A stretch of 64,000 bases of DNA from Zeus faber (taxonomy: Eukaryota > Chordata > Actinopteri > Zeiformes > Zeidae). Positions 50,984-62,477 of the stretch are shown one piece after another. The stretch lies in the NCBI GenBank assembly GCA_960531495.1, contig CAUIJY010000068.1, forward strand, positions 868,001 through 932,000. Reading direction: 5' to 3'. Both the position numbers and the translations under genes were made by a program. Below the pieces are notes generated by a model. It saw only the letters and a program-made list of their open reading frames with translations. It was not told where the DNA came from and searched no databases. Numbering within the stretch: the first letter of the stretch is position 1; each line of letters begins with the position of its first letter.

Positions 50984-53900
50984 AGTTTTTGGCACATCTA
51001 ACAAGTTTTTCTGAAATTACGTGCAGTTTCATAAAAACCTGCATGGGTGGCAAACAAGGCATTTTCAGGCAATTTAAAGACTGAAAGGATGTTTTGAGTA
51101 AAGGTTTCTGTCATAACTGTTTAGGAACTGCTCAGATAGGGTAAATACTGTTATGAACTCATTTGTAATGGGAAAGTACTGTTTGCAGAACAGTTTTTGG
51201 CACATCTTACAATTTTTTTCTGAAATTACGAGCATTTTCATAAAAACCTGCATGGATGGCAAACAAGGCATTTTCAGGCAATTTAAAGACTGAAAGGATG
51301 TTTTGAGTAAAGGTTTCTGTCATAAATCTGTAGGAACTGCTCAGATAGTGTAAATACTGTTATGAACTCATTTGTAATGGGAAAGTACTGTTTGCAAAAT
51401 AGTTTTTGGCACATCTAACAAGTTTTTCTGAAATTACGAGCAGTTTCATAAAAACCTGCGTGGGGGGCAAACATGGCATTTTCAGGCAATTTAAAGACTG
51501 AAAGGATGTTTTGAGTAAAGGTTTCTGTCATGACTCTCTAGGACTTGCTCAGATAGTGTAAATACTGTTATGAACTGATTTGTAATGGGAAAGTACTGTT
51601 TGCAAAACAGTTTTTGGCACATCTAACAAGTTTTTCTGTAATTACAAGCATTTTCATAAAAACCTGCATGGATGGCAAACAAGGCATTTTCAGGAAATTT
51701 AAAGACCGAAAGAATGTTTTGAGTAAAGGTTTCTGTCATGACTCTGTAGGAACTGCTCAGATAGTGTAAATACTGTTATGAACTCATTTGTTATGGGAAA
51801 GTACTGTTTGCAAAAGAGTTTTTGGCACATCTAACAAGTTTTTCTGAAATTACGTGCAGTTTCATAAAAACCTGCATGGGTGGCAAACACGGCATTTTCA
51901 GGCAATTTAAAGACTGAAAGGATGTTTTGAGTAAAGGTTTCTGTCATAACTCTGTAGGAACTGCTCAGATAGTGTAAATACTGTTATGAACTGATTTGTA
52001 ATGGGAAAGTACTGTTTGCAGAACAGTTTTTGGCACATCTAACAATTTTTTTCTGAAATTACGAGCATTTTCATAAAAACCTGCATGGATGGCAAACAAG
52101 GCATTTTCAGGCAATTTAAAGACTGAAAGGATATTTTGAGTAAAGGTTTCTGTCATGACTCTGTAGGACCTGCTCAGATAGTGTAAATACTGTTATGAAC
52201 TGATTTGTAATGGGAAAGTACTGTTTGCAAAAGAGTTTTTGGCACATCTAACAAGTTTTTCTGAAATTACGAGCAGTTTCATAAAAACCTGCATGGGGGG
52301 CAAACATGGCATTTTCAGGCAATTTAAAGACTGAAAGGATGTTTTGAGTAAAGGTTTCTGTCATAACTCTGTAGGAACTGCTCAGATAGTGTAAATACTG
52401 TTATGAACTGATTTGTAATGGGAAAGTACTGTTTGCAGAACAGTTTTTGGCACATCTAACAATTTTTTTCTGAAATTACGAGCATTTTCATAAAAACCTG
52501 CATGGATGGCAAACAAGGCATTTTCAGGCAATTGAAAGACTGAAAGGATGTTTTGAGTAAAGGTTTCTGTCATGACTCTGTAGGAACTGCTCAGATAGTG
52601 TAAATACTGTTATGAACTCATTTGTAATGGGAAAGTACTGTTTGAAAAAGAGTTTTTGGCACATCTAACAAGTTTTTCGGAAATTATGAGCATTTTCATA
52701 AAAACCTGCATGGATGGCAAACAAGGCATTTTCAGGCAATTTGGAGACTGAAAGGATGTTTTGAGTAAAGGTTTCTGTCATGACTCTCTAGGACCTGCTC
52801 AGATAGTGTAAATACTGTTATGAACTGATTTGTAATGGGAAAGTACTGTTTGCAAAAGAGTTTTTGGCACATCTAACAAGTTTTTCTGAAATTACGAGCA
52901 GTTTCATAAAAACCTGCATGGGGGGCAAACATGGCATTTTCAGGCAATTTAAAGACTGAAAGGATGTTTTGAGTAAAGGTTTCTGTCATAACTCTGTAGG
53001 AACTGCTCAGATAGTGTAAATACTGTTATGAACTGATTTGTAATGGGAAAGTACTGTTTGCAGAACAGTTTTTGGCACATCTAACAATTTTTTTCTGAAA
53101 TGAAGAGCATTTTCATAAAAACCTGCATGGATGGCAAACAAGGCATTTTCAGGCAATTGAAAGACTGAAAGGATGTTTTGAGTAAAGGTTTCTGTCATGA
53201 CTCTGTAGGAACTGCTCAGATAGTGTAAATACTGTTATGAACTCATTTGTAATGGGAAAGTACTGTTTGAAAAAGAGTTTTTGGCACATCTAACAAGTTT
53301 TTCGGAAATTATGAGCATTTTCATAAAAACCTGCATGGATGGCAAACAAGGCATTTTCAGGCAATTTGGAGACTGAAAGGATGTTTTGAGTAAAGGTTTC
53401 TGTCATGACTCTCTAGGACCTGCTCAGATAGTGTAAATACTGTTATGAACTGATTTGTAATGGGAAAGTACTGTTTGCAAAAGAGTTTTTGGCACATCTA
53501 ACAAGTTTTTCTGAAATTACGTGCAGTTTCATAAAAACCTGCATGGGTGGCAAACAAGGCATTTTCAGGCAATTTAAAGACTGAAAGGATGTTTTGAGTA
53601 AAGGTTTCTGTCATAAATCTGTAGGAACTGCTCAGATAGTGTAAATACTGTTATGAACTCATTTGTAATGGGAAAGTACTGTTTGCAAAATAGTTTTTGG
53701 CACATCCAACAAGTTTTTCTGAAATTACGAGCAGTTTCATAAAAACCTGCGTGGGGGGCAAACATGGCATTTTCAGGCAATTTAAAGACTGAAAGGATGT
53801 TTTGAGTAAAGGTTTCTGTCATGACTCTCTAGGACTTGCTCAGATAGTGTAAATACTGTTATGAACTGATTTGTAATGGGAAAGTACTGTTTGCAAAACA

Positions 53901-54911
53901 GTTTTTGGCACATCTAACAAGTTTTTCTGTAATTACAAGCATTTTCATAAAAACCTGCATGGATGGCAAACAAGGCATTTTCAGGAAATTTAAAGACCGA
54001 AAGAATGTTTTGAGTAAAGGTTTCTGTCATGACTCTGTAGGAACTGCTCAGATAGTGTAAATACTGTTATGAACTCATTTGTTATGGGAAAGTACTGTTT
54101 GCAAAAGAGTTTTTGGCACATCTAACAAGTTTTTCTGAAATTACGTGCAGTTTCATAAAAACCTGCATGGGTGGCAAACAAGGCATTTTCAGGCAATTTA
54201 AAGACTGAAAGGATGTTTTGAGTAAAGGTTTCTGTTATAACTGTTTAGGAACTGCTCAGATAGGGTAAATACTGTTATGAACTCATTTGTAATGGGAAAG
54301 TATTGTTTGCAGAACAGTTTTTGGCACATCTTACAATTTTTTTCTGAAATTACGAGCATTTTCATAAAAACCTGCATGGATGGCAAACAAGGCATTTTCA
54401 GGCAATTTAAAGACTGAAAGGATGTTTTGAGTAAAGGTTTCTGTCATAAATCTGTAGGAACTGCTCAGATAGTGTAAATACTGTTATGAACTCATTTGTA
54501 ATGGGAAAGTACTGTTTGCAAAATAGTTTTTGGCACATCTAACAAGTTTTTCTGAAATTACGAGCAGTTTCATAAAAACCTGCGTGGGGGGCAAACATGG
54601 CATTTTCAGGCAATTTAAAGACTGAAAGGATGTTTTGAGTAAAGGTTTCTGTCATGACTCTCTAGGACTTGCTCAGATAGTGTAAATACTGTTATGAACT
54701 GATTTGTAATGGGAAAGTACTGTTTGCAAAACAGTTTTTGGCACATCTAACAAGTTTTTCTGTAATTACAAGCATTTTCATAAAAACCTGCATGGATGGC
54801 AAACAAGGCATTTTCAGGAAATTTAAAGACCGAAAGAATGTTTTGAGTAAAGGTTTCTGTCATGACTCTGTAGGAACTGCTCAGATAGTGTAAATACTGT
54901 TATGAACTCAT
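50984..54911 (+). repeat. Duplicated block, offset 4,999 bp (24 monomers), copy 2
   Basis: Third occurrence of the right half of the 42-monomer unit. It differs from both other copies at the G/J patch (about 52,293-52,312) and has one private change, TTCTGTTATAACTG (54,231). It lacks ACTCGGTAGG and TACTTTTATG, which are shared by both 8,744-bp copies, so it branched off before those changes or had them converted away. Confidence 0.88.
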
Positions 54912-55383
54912 TTATAATTGGAAAGTACTGTTTGCAAAATAGTTTTTGGCACATCTAACAAGTTTTTCTGAAATAATGAGCATTTTCATAAAAACCTGCA
55001 TGGATGGCAAACAAGGCATTTTCAGGCAATTTAAAGACTGAAAGGATGTTTTGAGTAAAGGTTCCTGTCATAACTCTGTAGGAACTGCTCAGATAGTGTA
55101 AATACTGTTATGAACTCATTTGTAATTGGAAAGTACTGTTTGCAAAATAGTTTTTGGCACATCTAACAAGTTTTTCTAAAATTATGAGCATTTTCATAAA
55201 AACCTGCATGGATGGCAAACAAGGCATTTTCAGGCAATTTAAAGACTGAAAGGATGTTTTGAGTAAAGGTTCCTGTCATAACTCTGTAGGAACTGCTCAG
55301 ATAGTGTAAATACTGTTATGAACTGATTTGTAATGGGAAAGTACTGTTTGCAGAACAGTTTTTGGCACATCTAACAATTTTTT
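54759..55383 (+). repeat. Divergent three-monomer block
   Basis: The D monomer at 54,759 ends with an altered 3' part, GAACTCATTTATAATTGG and CAAAATAG. It is followed by two monomers of a type seen only here: 54,967 (TCTGAAATAATGAGC) and 55,175 (TCTAAAATTATGAGC). Both have GGTTCCTGTCATAAC; the second ends as E and is 209 bp. TAATTGG also occurs near 11,190, 15,566 and 17,648. Confidence 0.82.
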
Positions 55384-56060
55384 TCTGAAATTACGAGCAT
55401 TTTCATAAAAACCTGCATGGATGGCAAACAAGGCATTTTCAGGCAATTTAAAGACTGAAAGGATATTTTGAGTAAAGGTTTCTGTCATGACTCTGTAGGA
55501 CCTGCTCAGATAGTGTAAATACTGTTATGAACTGATTTGTAATGGGAAAGTACTGTTTGCAAAAGAGTTTTTGGCACATCTAACAAGTTTTTCTGAAATT
55601 ACGAGCAGTTTCATAAAAACCTGCATGGGGGGCAAACATGGCATTTTCAGGCAATTTAAAGACTGAAAGGATGTTTTGAGTAAAGGTTTCTGTCATAACT
55701 CTGTAGGAACTGCTCAGATAGTGTAAATACTGTTATGAACTGATTTGTAATGGGAAAGTACTGTTTGCAGAACAGTTTTTGGCACATCTAACAATTTTTT
55801 TCTGAAATTACGAGCATTTTCATAAAAACCTGCATGGATGGCAAACAAGGCATTTTCAGGCAATTGAAAGACTGAAAGGATGTTTTGAGTAAAGGTTTCT
55901 GTCATGACTCTCTAGGACCTGCTCAGATAGTGTAAATACTGTTATGAACTGATTTGTAATGGGAAAGTACTGTTTGCAAAACAGTTTTTGGCACATCTAA
56001 CAAGTTTTTCTGAAATTACAAGCATTTTCATAAAAACCTGCATGGATGGCAAACAAGGCA
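55272..56060 (+). repeat. Duplicated block, offset 2,916 bp (14 monomers), copy 1
   Basis: Covers the E tail, K, G, E and F monomers and matches 58,188-58,976. The match stops inside the monomer at 56,009, where the left copy switches from A-like to B-like sequence; from there the offset becomes 3,124 bp. Confidence 0.85.
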
Positions 56061-56216
56061 TTTTCAGGCAATTTGGAGACTGAAAGGATGTTTTGAGTAA
56101 AGGTTTCTGTCATGACTCTCTAGGACCTGCTCAGATAGTGTAAATACTGTTATGAACTGATTTGTAATGGGAAAGTACTGTTTGCAAAAGAGTTTTTGGC
56201 ACATCTAACAAGTTTT
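56009..56216 (+). repeat. A/B hybrid monomer replacing an A-B pair
   Basis: Front half A (ACAAGCATTTT), back half B (TTTGGAGACTG, CTCTCTAGGACCTG, CAAAAGAG). At the matching place further right there are two monomers, A at 58,925 and B at 59,133. The offset between the flanks rises from 2,916 to 3,124 bp, a step of 208, so exactly one monomer was lost by an in-register crossover (or gained on the right). Confidence 0.88.
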
Positions 56217-57645
56217 TCTGAAATTACAAGCATTTTCATAAAAACCTGCATGGATGGCAAACAAGGCATTTTCAGGCAATTTAAAGACTGAAAGGATGTT
56301 TTGAGTAAAGGTTTCTGTCATAACTCTTTAGGAACTGCTCAGATAGGGTAAATACTGTTATGAACTGATTTGTAATGGGAAAATACTGTTTGCAAAAGAG
56401 TTTTTGGCACATCTAACAAGTTTTTCTGAAATTACGTGCAGTTTCATAAAAACCTGCATGGGTGGCAAACAAGGCATTTTCAGGCAATTTAAAGACTGAA
56501 AGGATGTTTTGAGTAAAGGTTTCTGTCATAACTGTTTAGGAACTGCTCAGATAGGGTAAATACTGTTATGAACTCATTTGTAATGGGAAAGTACTGTTTG
56601 CAGAACAGTTTTTGGCACATCTTACAATTTTTTTCGGAAATTACGAGCATTTTCATAAAAACCTGCATGGATGGCAAACAAGGCATTTTCAGGCAATTTA
56701 AAGACTGAAAGGATGTTTTGAGTAAAGGTTTCTGTCATAAATCTGTAGGAACTGCTCAGATAGTGTAAATACTGTTATGAACTCATTTGTAATGGGAAAG
56801 TACTGTTTGCAAAATAGTTTTTGGCACATCTAACAAGTTTTTCTGAAATTACGAGCAGTTTCATAAAAACCTGCATGGGGGGCAAACATGGCATTTTCAG
56901 GCAATTTAAAGACTGAAAGGATGTTTTGAGTAAAGGTTTCTGTCATGACTCTCTAGGACTTGCTCAGATAGTGTAAATACTGTTATGAACTGATTTGTAA
57001 TGGGAAAGTACTGTTTGCAAAACAGTTTTTGGCACATCTAACAAGTTTTTCTGTAATTACAAGCATTTTCATAAAAACCTGCATGGATGGCAAACAAGGC
57101 ATTTTCAGGAAATTTAAAGACCGAAAGAATGTTTTGAGTAAAGGTTTCTGTCATGACTCTGTAGGAACTGCTCAGATAGTGTAAATACTGTTATGAACTC
57201 ATTTGTTATGGGAAAGTACTGTTTGCAAAAGAGTTTTTGGCACATCTAACAAGTTTTTCTGAAATTACGTGCAGTTTCATAAAAACCTGCATGGGTGGCA
57301 AACAAGGCATTTTCAGGCAATTTAAAGACTGAAAGGATGTTTTGAGTAAAGGTTTCTGTCATAACTCTGTAGGAACTGCTCAGATAGTGTAAATACTGTT
57401 ATGAACTGATTTGTAATGGGAAAGTACTGTTTGCAGAACAGTTTTTGGCACATCTAACAATTTTTTTCTGAAATTACGAGCATTTTCATAAAAACCTGCA
57501 TGGATGGCAAACAAGGCATTTTCAGGCAATTTAAAGACTGAAAGGATATTTTGAGTAAAGGTTTCTGTCATGACTCTGTAGGACCTGCTCAGATAGTGTA
57601 AATACTGTTATGAACTGATTTGTAATGGGAAAGTACTGTTTGCAA
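56070..57645 (+). repeat. Duplicated block, offset 3,124 bp (15 monomers), copy 1
   Basis: B, H, E2, I, G, D, E and K monomers matching 59,194-60,769. Shared rare marks are GGGAAAATACTG (56,378/59,502) and CAATTTTTTTCGGAAATTACG (56,630/59,754). Confidence 0.85.
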
Positions 57646-57882
57646 AAGAGTTTTTGGCACATCTAACAAGTTTTTCTGAAATTACGAGCAGTTTCATAAA
57701 AACCTGCGTGGGGGGCAAACATGGCATTTTCAGGCAATTTAAAGACTGAAAGGATGTTTTGAGTAAAGGTTTCTGTCATGACTCTCTAGGACTTGCTCAG
57801 ATAGTGTAAATACTGTTATGAACTGATTTGTAATGGGAAAGTACTGTTTGCAAAACAGTTTTTGGCACATCTAACAAGTTTT
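57050..57882 (+). repeat. 833-bp (4-monomer) D-E-K-G tandem unit, copy 1
   Basis: D 57,050, E 57,258, K 57,467 and G 57,675, followed by D-E-K-G again at 57,883. The G monomers differ (GCGTGG here, GCATGG in copy 2). Confidence 0.83.
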
Positions 57883-58715
57883 TCTGTAATTACAAGCATT
57901 TTCATAAAAACCTGCATGGATGGCAAACAAGGCATTTTCAGGAAATTTAAAGACCGAAAGAATGTTTTGAGTAAAGATTTCTGTCATGACTCTGTAGGAA
58001 CTGCTCAGATAGTGTAAATACTGTTATGAACTCATTTGTTATGGGAAAGTACTGTTTGCAAAAGAGTTTTTGGCACATCTAACAAGTTTTTCTGAAATTA
58101 CGTGCAGTTTCATAAAAACCTGCATGGGTGGCAAACAAGGCATTTTCAGGCAATTTAAAGACTGAAAGGATGTTTTGAGTAAAGGTTTCTGTCATAACTC
58201 TGTAGGAACTGCTCAGATAGTGTAAATACTGTTATGAACTGATTTGTAATGGGAAAGTACTGTTTGCAGAACAGTTTTTGGCACATCTAACAATTTTTTT
58301 CTGAAATTACGAGCATTTTCATAAAAACCTGCATGGATGGCAAACAAGGCATTTTCAGGCAATTTAAAGACTGAAAGGATATTTTGAGTAAAGGTTTCTG
58401 TCATGACTCTGTAGGACCTGCTCAGATAGTGTAAATACTGTTATGAACTGATTTGTAATGGGAAAGTACTGTTTGCAAAAGAGTTTTTGGCACATCTAAC
58501 AAGTTTTTCTGAAATTACGAGCAGTTTCATAAAAACCTGCATGGGGGGCAAACATGGCATTTTCAGGCAATTTAAAGACTGAAAGGATGTTTTGAGTAAA
58601 GGTTTCTGTCATAACTCTGTAGGAACTGCTCAGATAGTGTAAATACTGTTATGAACTGATTTGTAATGGGAAAGTACTGTTTGCAGAACAGTTTTTGGCA
58701 CATCTAACAATTTTT
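57883..58715 (+). repeat. 833-bp (4-monomer) D-E-K-G tandem unit, copy 2
   Basis: Second D-E-K-G, with GTAAAGATTTCTG near 57,973 as a private change in D. It is followed by E and F rather than D. Confidence 0.8.
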
Positions 58716-58976
58716 TTCTGAAATTACGAGCATTTTCATAAAAACCTGCATGGATGGCAAACAAGGCATTTTCAGGCAATTGAAAGACTGAAAGGATGTT
58801 TTGAGTAAAGGTTTCTGTCATGACTCTCTAGGACCTGCTCAGATAGTGTAAATACTGTTATGAACTGATTTGTAATGGGAAAGTACTGTTTGCAAAACAG
58901 TTTTTGGCACATCTAACAAGTTTTTCTGAAATTACAAGCATTTCCATAAAAACCTGCATGGATGGCAAACAAGGCA
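58188..58976 (+). repeat. Duplicated block, offset 2,916 bp (14 monomers), copy 2
   Basis: Copy of 55,272-56,060. A difference is GCATTTCCATAAAA (58,938) against GCATTTTCATAAAA. It runs into an intact A monomer (58,925-59,132) with GAAAAAGAGATTTTGG, a mark seen again in the A monomer at 63,713. Confidence 0.85.
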
Positions 58977-59193
58977 TTTCCTGGAAATTTAAAGACCGAA
59001 AGAATGTTTTGAGTAAAGGTTTCTGTCATGACTCTGTAGGAACTGCTCAGATAGTGTAAATACTGTTATGAACTCATTTGTAATGGGAAAGTACTGTTTG
59101 AAAAAGAGATTTTGGCACATCTAACAAGTTTTTCGGAAATTATGAGCATTTTCATAAAAACCTGCATGGATGGCAAACAAGGCATTTTCAGGC

Positions 59194-60769
59194 AATTTGG
59201 AGACTGAAAGGATGTTTTGAGTAAAGGTTTCTGTCATGACTCTCTAGGACCTGCTCAGATAGTGTAAATACTGTTATGAACTGATTTGTAATGGGAAAGT
59301 ACTGTTTGCAAAAGAGTTTTTGGCACATCTAACAAGTTTTTCTGAAATTACAAGCATTTTCATAAAAACCTGCATGGATGGCAAACAAGGCATTTTCAGG
59401 CAATTTAAAGACTGAAAGGATGTTTTGAGTAAAGGTTTCTGTCATAACTCTTTAGGAACTGCTCAGATAGGGTAAATACTGTTATGAACTGATTTGTAAT
59501 GGGAAAATACTGTTTGCAAAAGAGTTTTTGGCACATCTAACAAGTTTTTCTGAAATTACGTGCAGTTTCATAAAAACCTGCATGGGTGGCAAACAAGGCA
59601 TTTTCAGGCAATTTAAAGACTGAAAGGATGTTTTGAGTAAAGGTTTCTGTCATAACTGTTTAGGAACTGCTCAGATAGGGTAAATACTGTTATGAACTCA
59701 TTTGTAATGGGAAAGTACTGTTTGCAGAACAGTTTTTGGCACATCTTACAATTTTTTTCGGAAATTACGAGCATTTTCATAAAAACCTGCATGGATGGCA
59801 AACAAGGCATTTTCAGGCAATTTAAAGACTGAAAGGATGTTTTGAGTAAAGGTTTCTGTCATAAATCTGTAGGAACTGCTCAGATAGTGTAAATACTGTT
59901 ATGAACTCATTTGTAATGGGAAAGTACTGTTTGCAAAATAGTTTTTGGCACATCTAACAAGTTTTTCTGAAATTACGAGCAGTTTCATAAAAACCTGCAT
60001 GGGGGGCAAACATGGCATTTTCAGGCAATTTAAAGACTGAAAGGATGTTTTGAGTAAAGGTTTCTGTCATGACTCTCTAGGACTTGCTCAGATAGTGTAA
60101 ATACTGTTATGAACTGATTTGTAATGGGAAAGTACTGTTTGCAAAACAGTTTTTGGCACATCTAACAAGTTTTTCTGTAATTACAAGCATTTTCATAAAA
60201 ACCTGCATGGATGGCAAACAAGGCATTTTCAGGAAATTTAAAGACCGAAAGAATGTTTTGAGTAAAGGTTTCTGTCATGACTCTGTAGGAACTGCTCAGA
60301 TAGTGTAAATACTGTTATGAACTCATTTGTTATGGGAAAGTACTGTTTGCAAAAGAGTTTTTGGCACATCTAACAAGTTTTTCTGAAATTACGTGCAGTT
60401 TCATAAAAACCTGCATGGGTGGCAAACAAGGCATTTTCAGGCAATTTAAAGACTGAAAGGATGTTTTGAGTAAAGGTTTCTGTCATAACTCTGTAGGAAC
60501 TGCTCAGATAGTGTAAATACTGTTATGAACTGATTTGTAATGGGAAAGTACTGTTTGCAGAACAGTTTTTGGCACATCTAACAATTTTTTTCTGAAATTA
60601 CGAGCATTTTCATAAAAACCTGCATGGATGGCAAACAAGGCATTTTCAGGCAATTTAAAGACTGAAAGGATATTTTGAGTAAAGGTTTCTGTCATGACTC
60701 TGTAGGACCTGCTCAGATAGTGTAAATACTGTTATGAACTGATTTGTAATGGGAAAGTACTGTTTGCAA
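59194..60769 (+). repeat. Duplicated block, offset 3,124 bp (15 monomers), copy 2
   Basis: Copy of 56,070-57,645 with the same rare marks. Identity ends near 60,767, at CAAAACAG against CAAAAGAG. Confidence 0.85.
59966..60173 (+). repeat. Class G monomer (exemplar, 208 bp)
   Basis: Defined by TTACGAGCAGTTTC and GGGGGGCAAACATGG where other classes have GGATGGCAAACAAGG. The 3' half usually carries GACTTGC and CAAAACAG, as in C. It has two forms, GCATGGGGGG (as here) and GCGTGGGGGG (from about 13.7 kb on, for example near 34,590 and 57,710). It mostly precedes D. Confidence 0.87.
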
Positions 60770-60798
60770 AACAGTTTTTGGCACATCTAACAAGTTTT

Positions 60799-61006
60799 TC
60801 TGAAATTACGAGCAGTTTCATAAAAACCTGCATGGATGGCAAACAAGAAATTTTCAGGCAATTTAAAGACTGAAAGGATGTTTTGAGTAAAGTTTTCTGT
60901 CATGACTCTGTAGGACCTGCTCAGATAGTGTAAATACTGTTATGAACTGATTTGTAATGGGAAAGTACTGTTTGCAAAAGAGTTTTTGGCACATCTAACA
61001 AGTTTT
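60799..61006 (+). repeat. Atypical J-type monomer
   Basis: J-like (ACGAGCAGTTTC, GGATGG, GTAGGACCTG) with two changes I saw nowhere else: CAAACAAGAAATTTTCAGG instead of CAAACAAGGCATTTTCAGG, a two-base change, and GTAAAGTTTTCTG instead of GTAAAGGTTTCTG. Three clustered private bases in an otherwise homogeneous zone stand out. Confidence 0.8.
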
Positions 61007-61838
61007 TCTGAAATTACGAGCAGTTTCATAAAAACCTGCATGGGGGGCAAACATGGCATTTTCAGGCAATTTAAAGACTGAAAGGATGTTTTGAGTAAAG
61101 GTTTCTGTCATGACTCTCTAGGACTTGCTCAGATAGTGTAAATACTGTTATGAACTGATTTGTAATGGGAAAGTACTGTTTGCAAAACAGTTTTTGGCAC
61201 ATCTAACAAGTTTTTCTGTAATTACAAGCATTTTCATAAAAACCTGCATGGATGGCAAACAAGGCATTTTCAGGAAATTTAAAGACCGAAAGAATGTTTT
61301 GAGTAAAGGTTTCTGTCATGACTCTGTAGGAACTGCTCAGATAGTGTAAATACTGTTATGAACTCATTTGTTATGGGAAAGTACTGTTTGCAAAAGAGTT
61401 TTTGGCACATCTAACAAGTTTTTCTGAAATTACGAGCAGTTTCATAAAAACCTGCATGGGGGGCAAACATGGCATTTTCAGGCAATTTAAAGACTGAAAG
61501 GATGTTTTGAGTAAAGGTTTCTGTCATGACTCTCTAGGACTTGCTCAGATAGTGTAAATACTGTTATGAACTGATTTGTAATGGGAAAGTACTGTTTGCA
61601 AAACAGTTTTTGGCACATCTAACAAGTTTTTCTGTAATTACAAGCATTTTCATAAAAACCTGCATGGATGGCAAACAAGGCATTTTCAGGAAATTTAAAG
61701 ACCGAAAGAATGTTTTGAGTAAAGGTTTCTGTCATGACTCTGTAGGAACTGCTCAGATAGTGTAAATACTGTTATGAACTCATTTGTTATGGGAAAGTAC
61801 TGTTTGCAAAAGAGTTTTTGGCACATCTAACAAGTTTT
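61007..61838 (+). repeat. Tandem G-D dimers (2 x 416 bp)
   Basis: G 61,007, D 61,215, G 61,423 and D 61,631: the G-D pair is present twice in a row. The same G-D-G-D arrangement is repeated at 62,464-63,295. Elsewhere G-D is followed by E or E2. Confidence 0.85.
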
Positions 61839-62112
61839 TCTGAAATTACGTGCAGTTTCATAAAAACCTGCATGGGTGGCAAACAAGGCATTTTCAGGCA
61901 ATTTAAAGACTGAAAGGATGTTTTGAGTAAAGGTTTCTGTCATAACTCTGTAGGAACTGCTCAGATAGTGTAAATACTGTTATGAACTGATTTGTAATGG
62001 GAAAGTACTGTTTGCAGAACAGTTTTTGGCACATCTAACAATTTTTTTCTGAAATTACGAGCATTTTCATAAAAACCTGCATGGATGGCAAACAAGGCAT
62101 TTTCAGGCAATT
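61021..62112 (+). repeat. 1,457-bp (7-monomer) repeat, copy 1
   Basis: G-D-G-D-E and part of the next monomer, matching 62,478-63,569. The left limit is ACGAGCAG here against ACGTGCAG in the E/G hybrid at 62,464. The right limit is AATTTAAAG against AATTGAAAG. The full period takes in K at 62,048 and H at 62,256. Confidence 0.85.
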
Positions 62113-62477
62113 TAAAGACTGAAAGGATATTTTGAGTAAAGGTTTCTGTCATGACTCTGTAGGACCTGCTCAGATAGTGTAAATACTGTTATGAACTGAT
62201 TTGTAATGGGAAAGTACTGTTTGCAAAAGAGTTTTTGGCACATCTAACAAGTTTTTCTGAAATTACAAGCATTTTCATAAAAACCTGCATGGATGGCAAA
62301 CAAGGCATTTTCAGGCAATTTAAAGACTGAAAGGATGTTTTGAGTAAAGGTTTCTGTCATAACTCTTTAGGAACTGCTCAGATAGGGTAAATACTGTTAT
62401 GAACTGATTTGTAATGGGAAAATACTGTTTGCAAAAGAGTTTTTGGCACATCTAACAAGTTTTTCTGAAATTACGTG

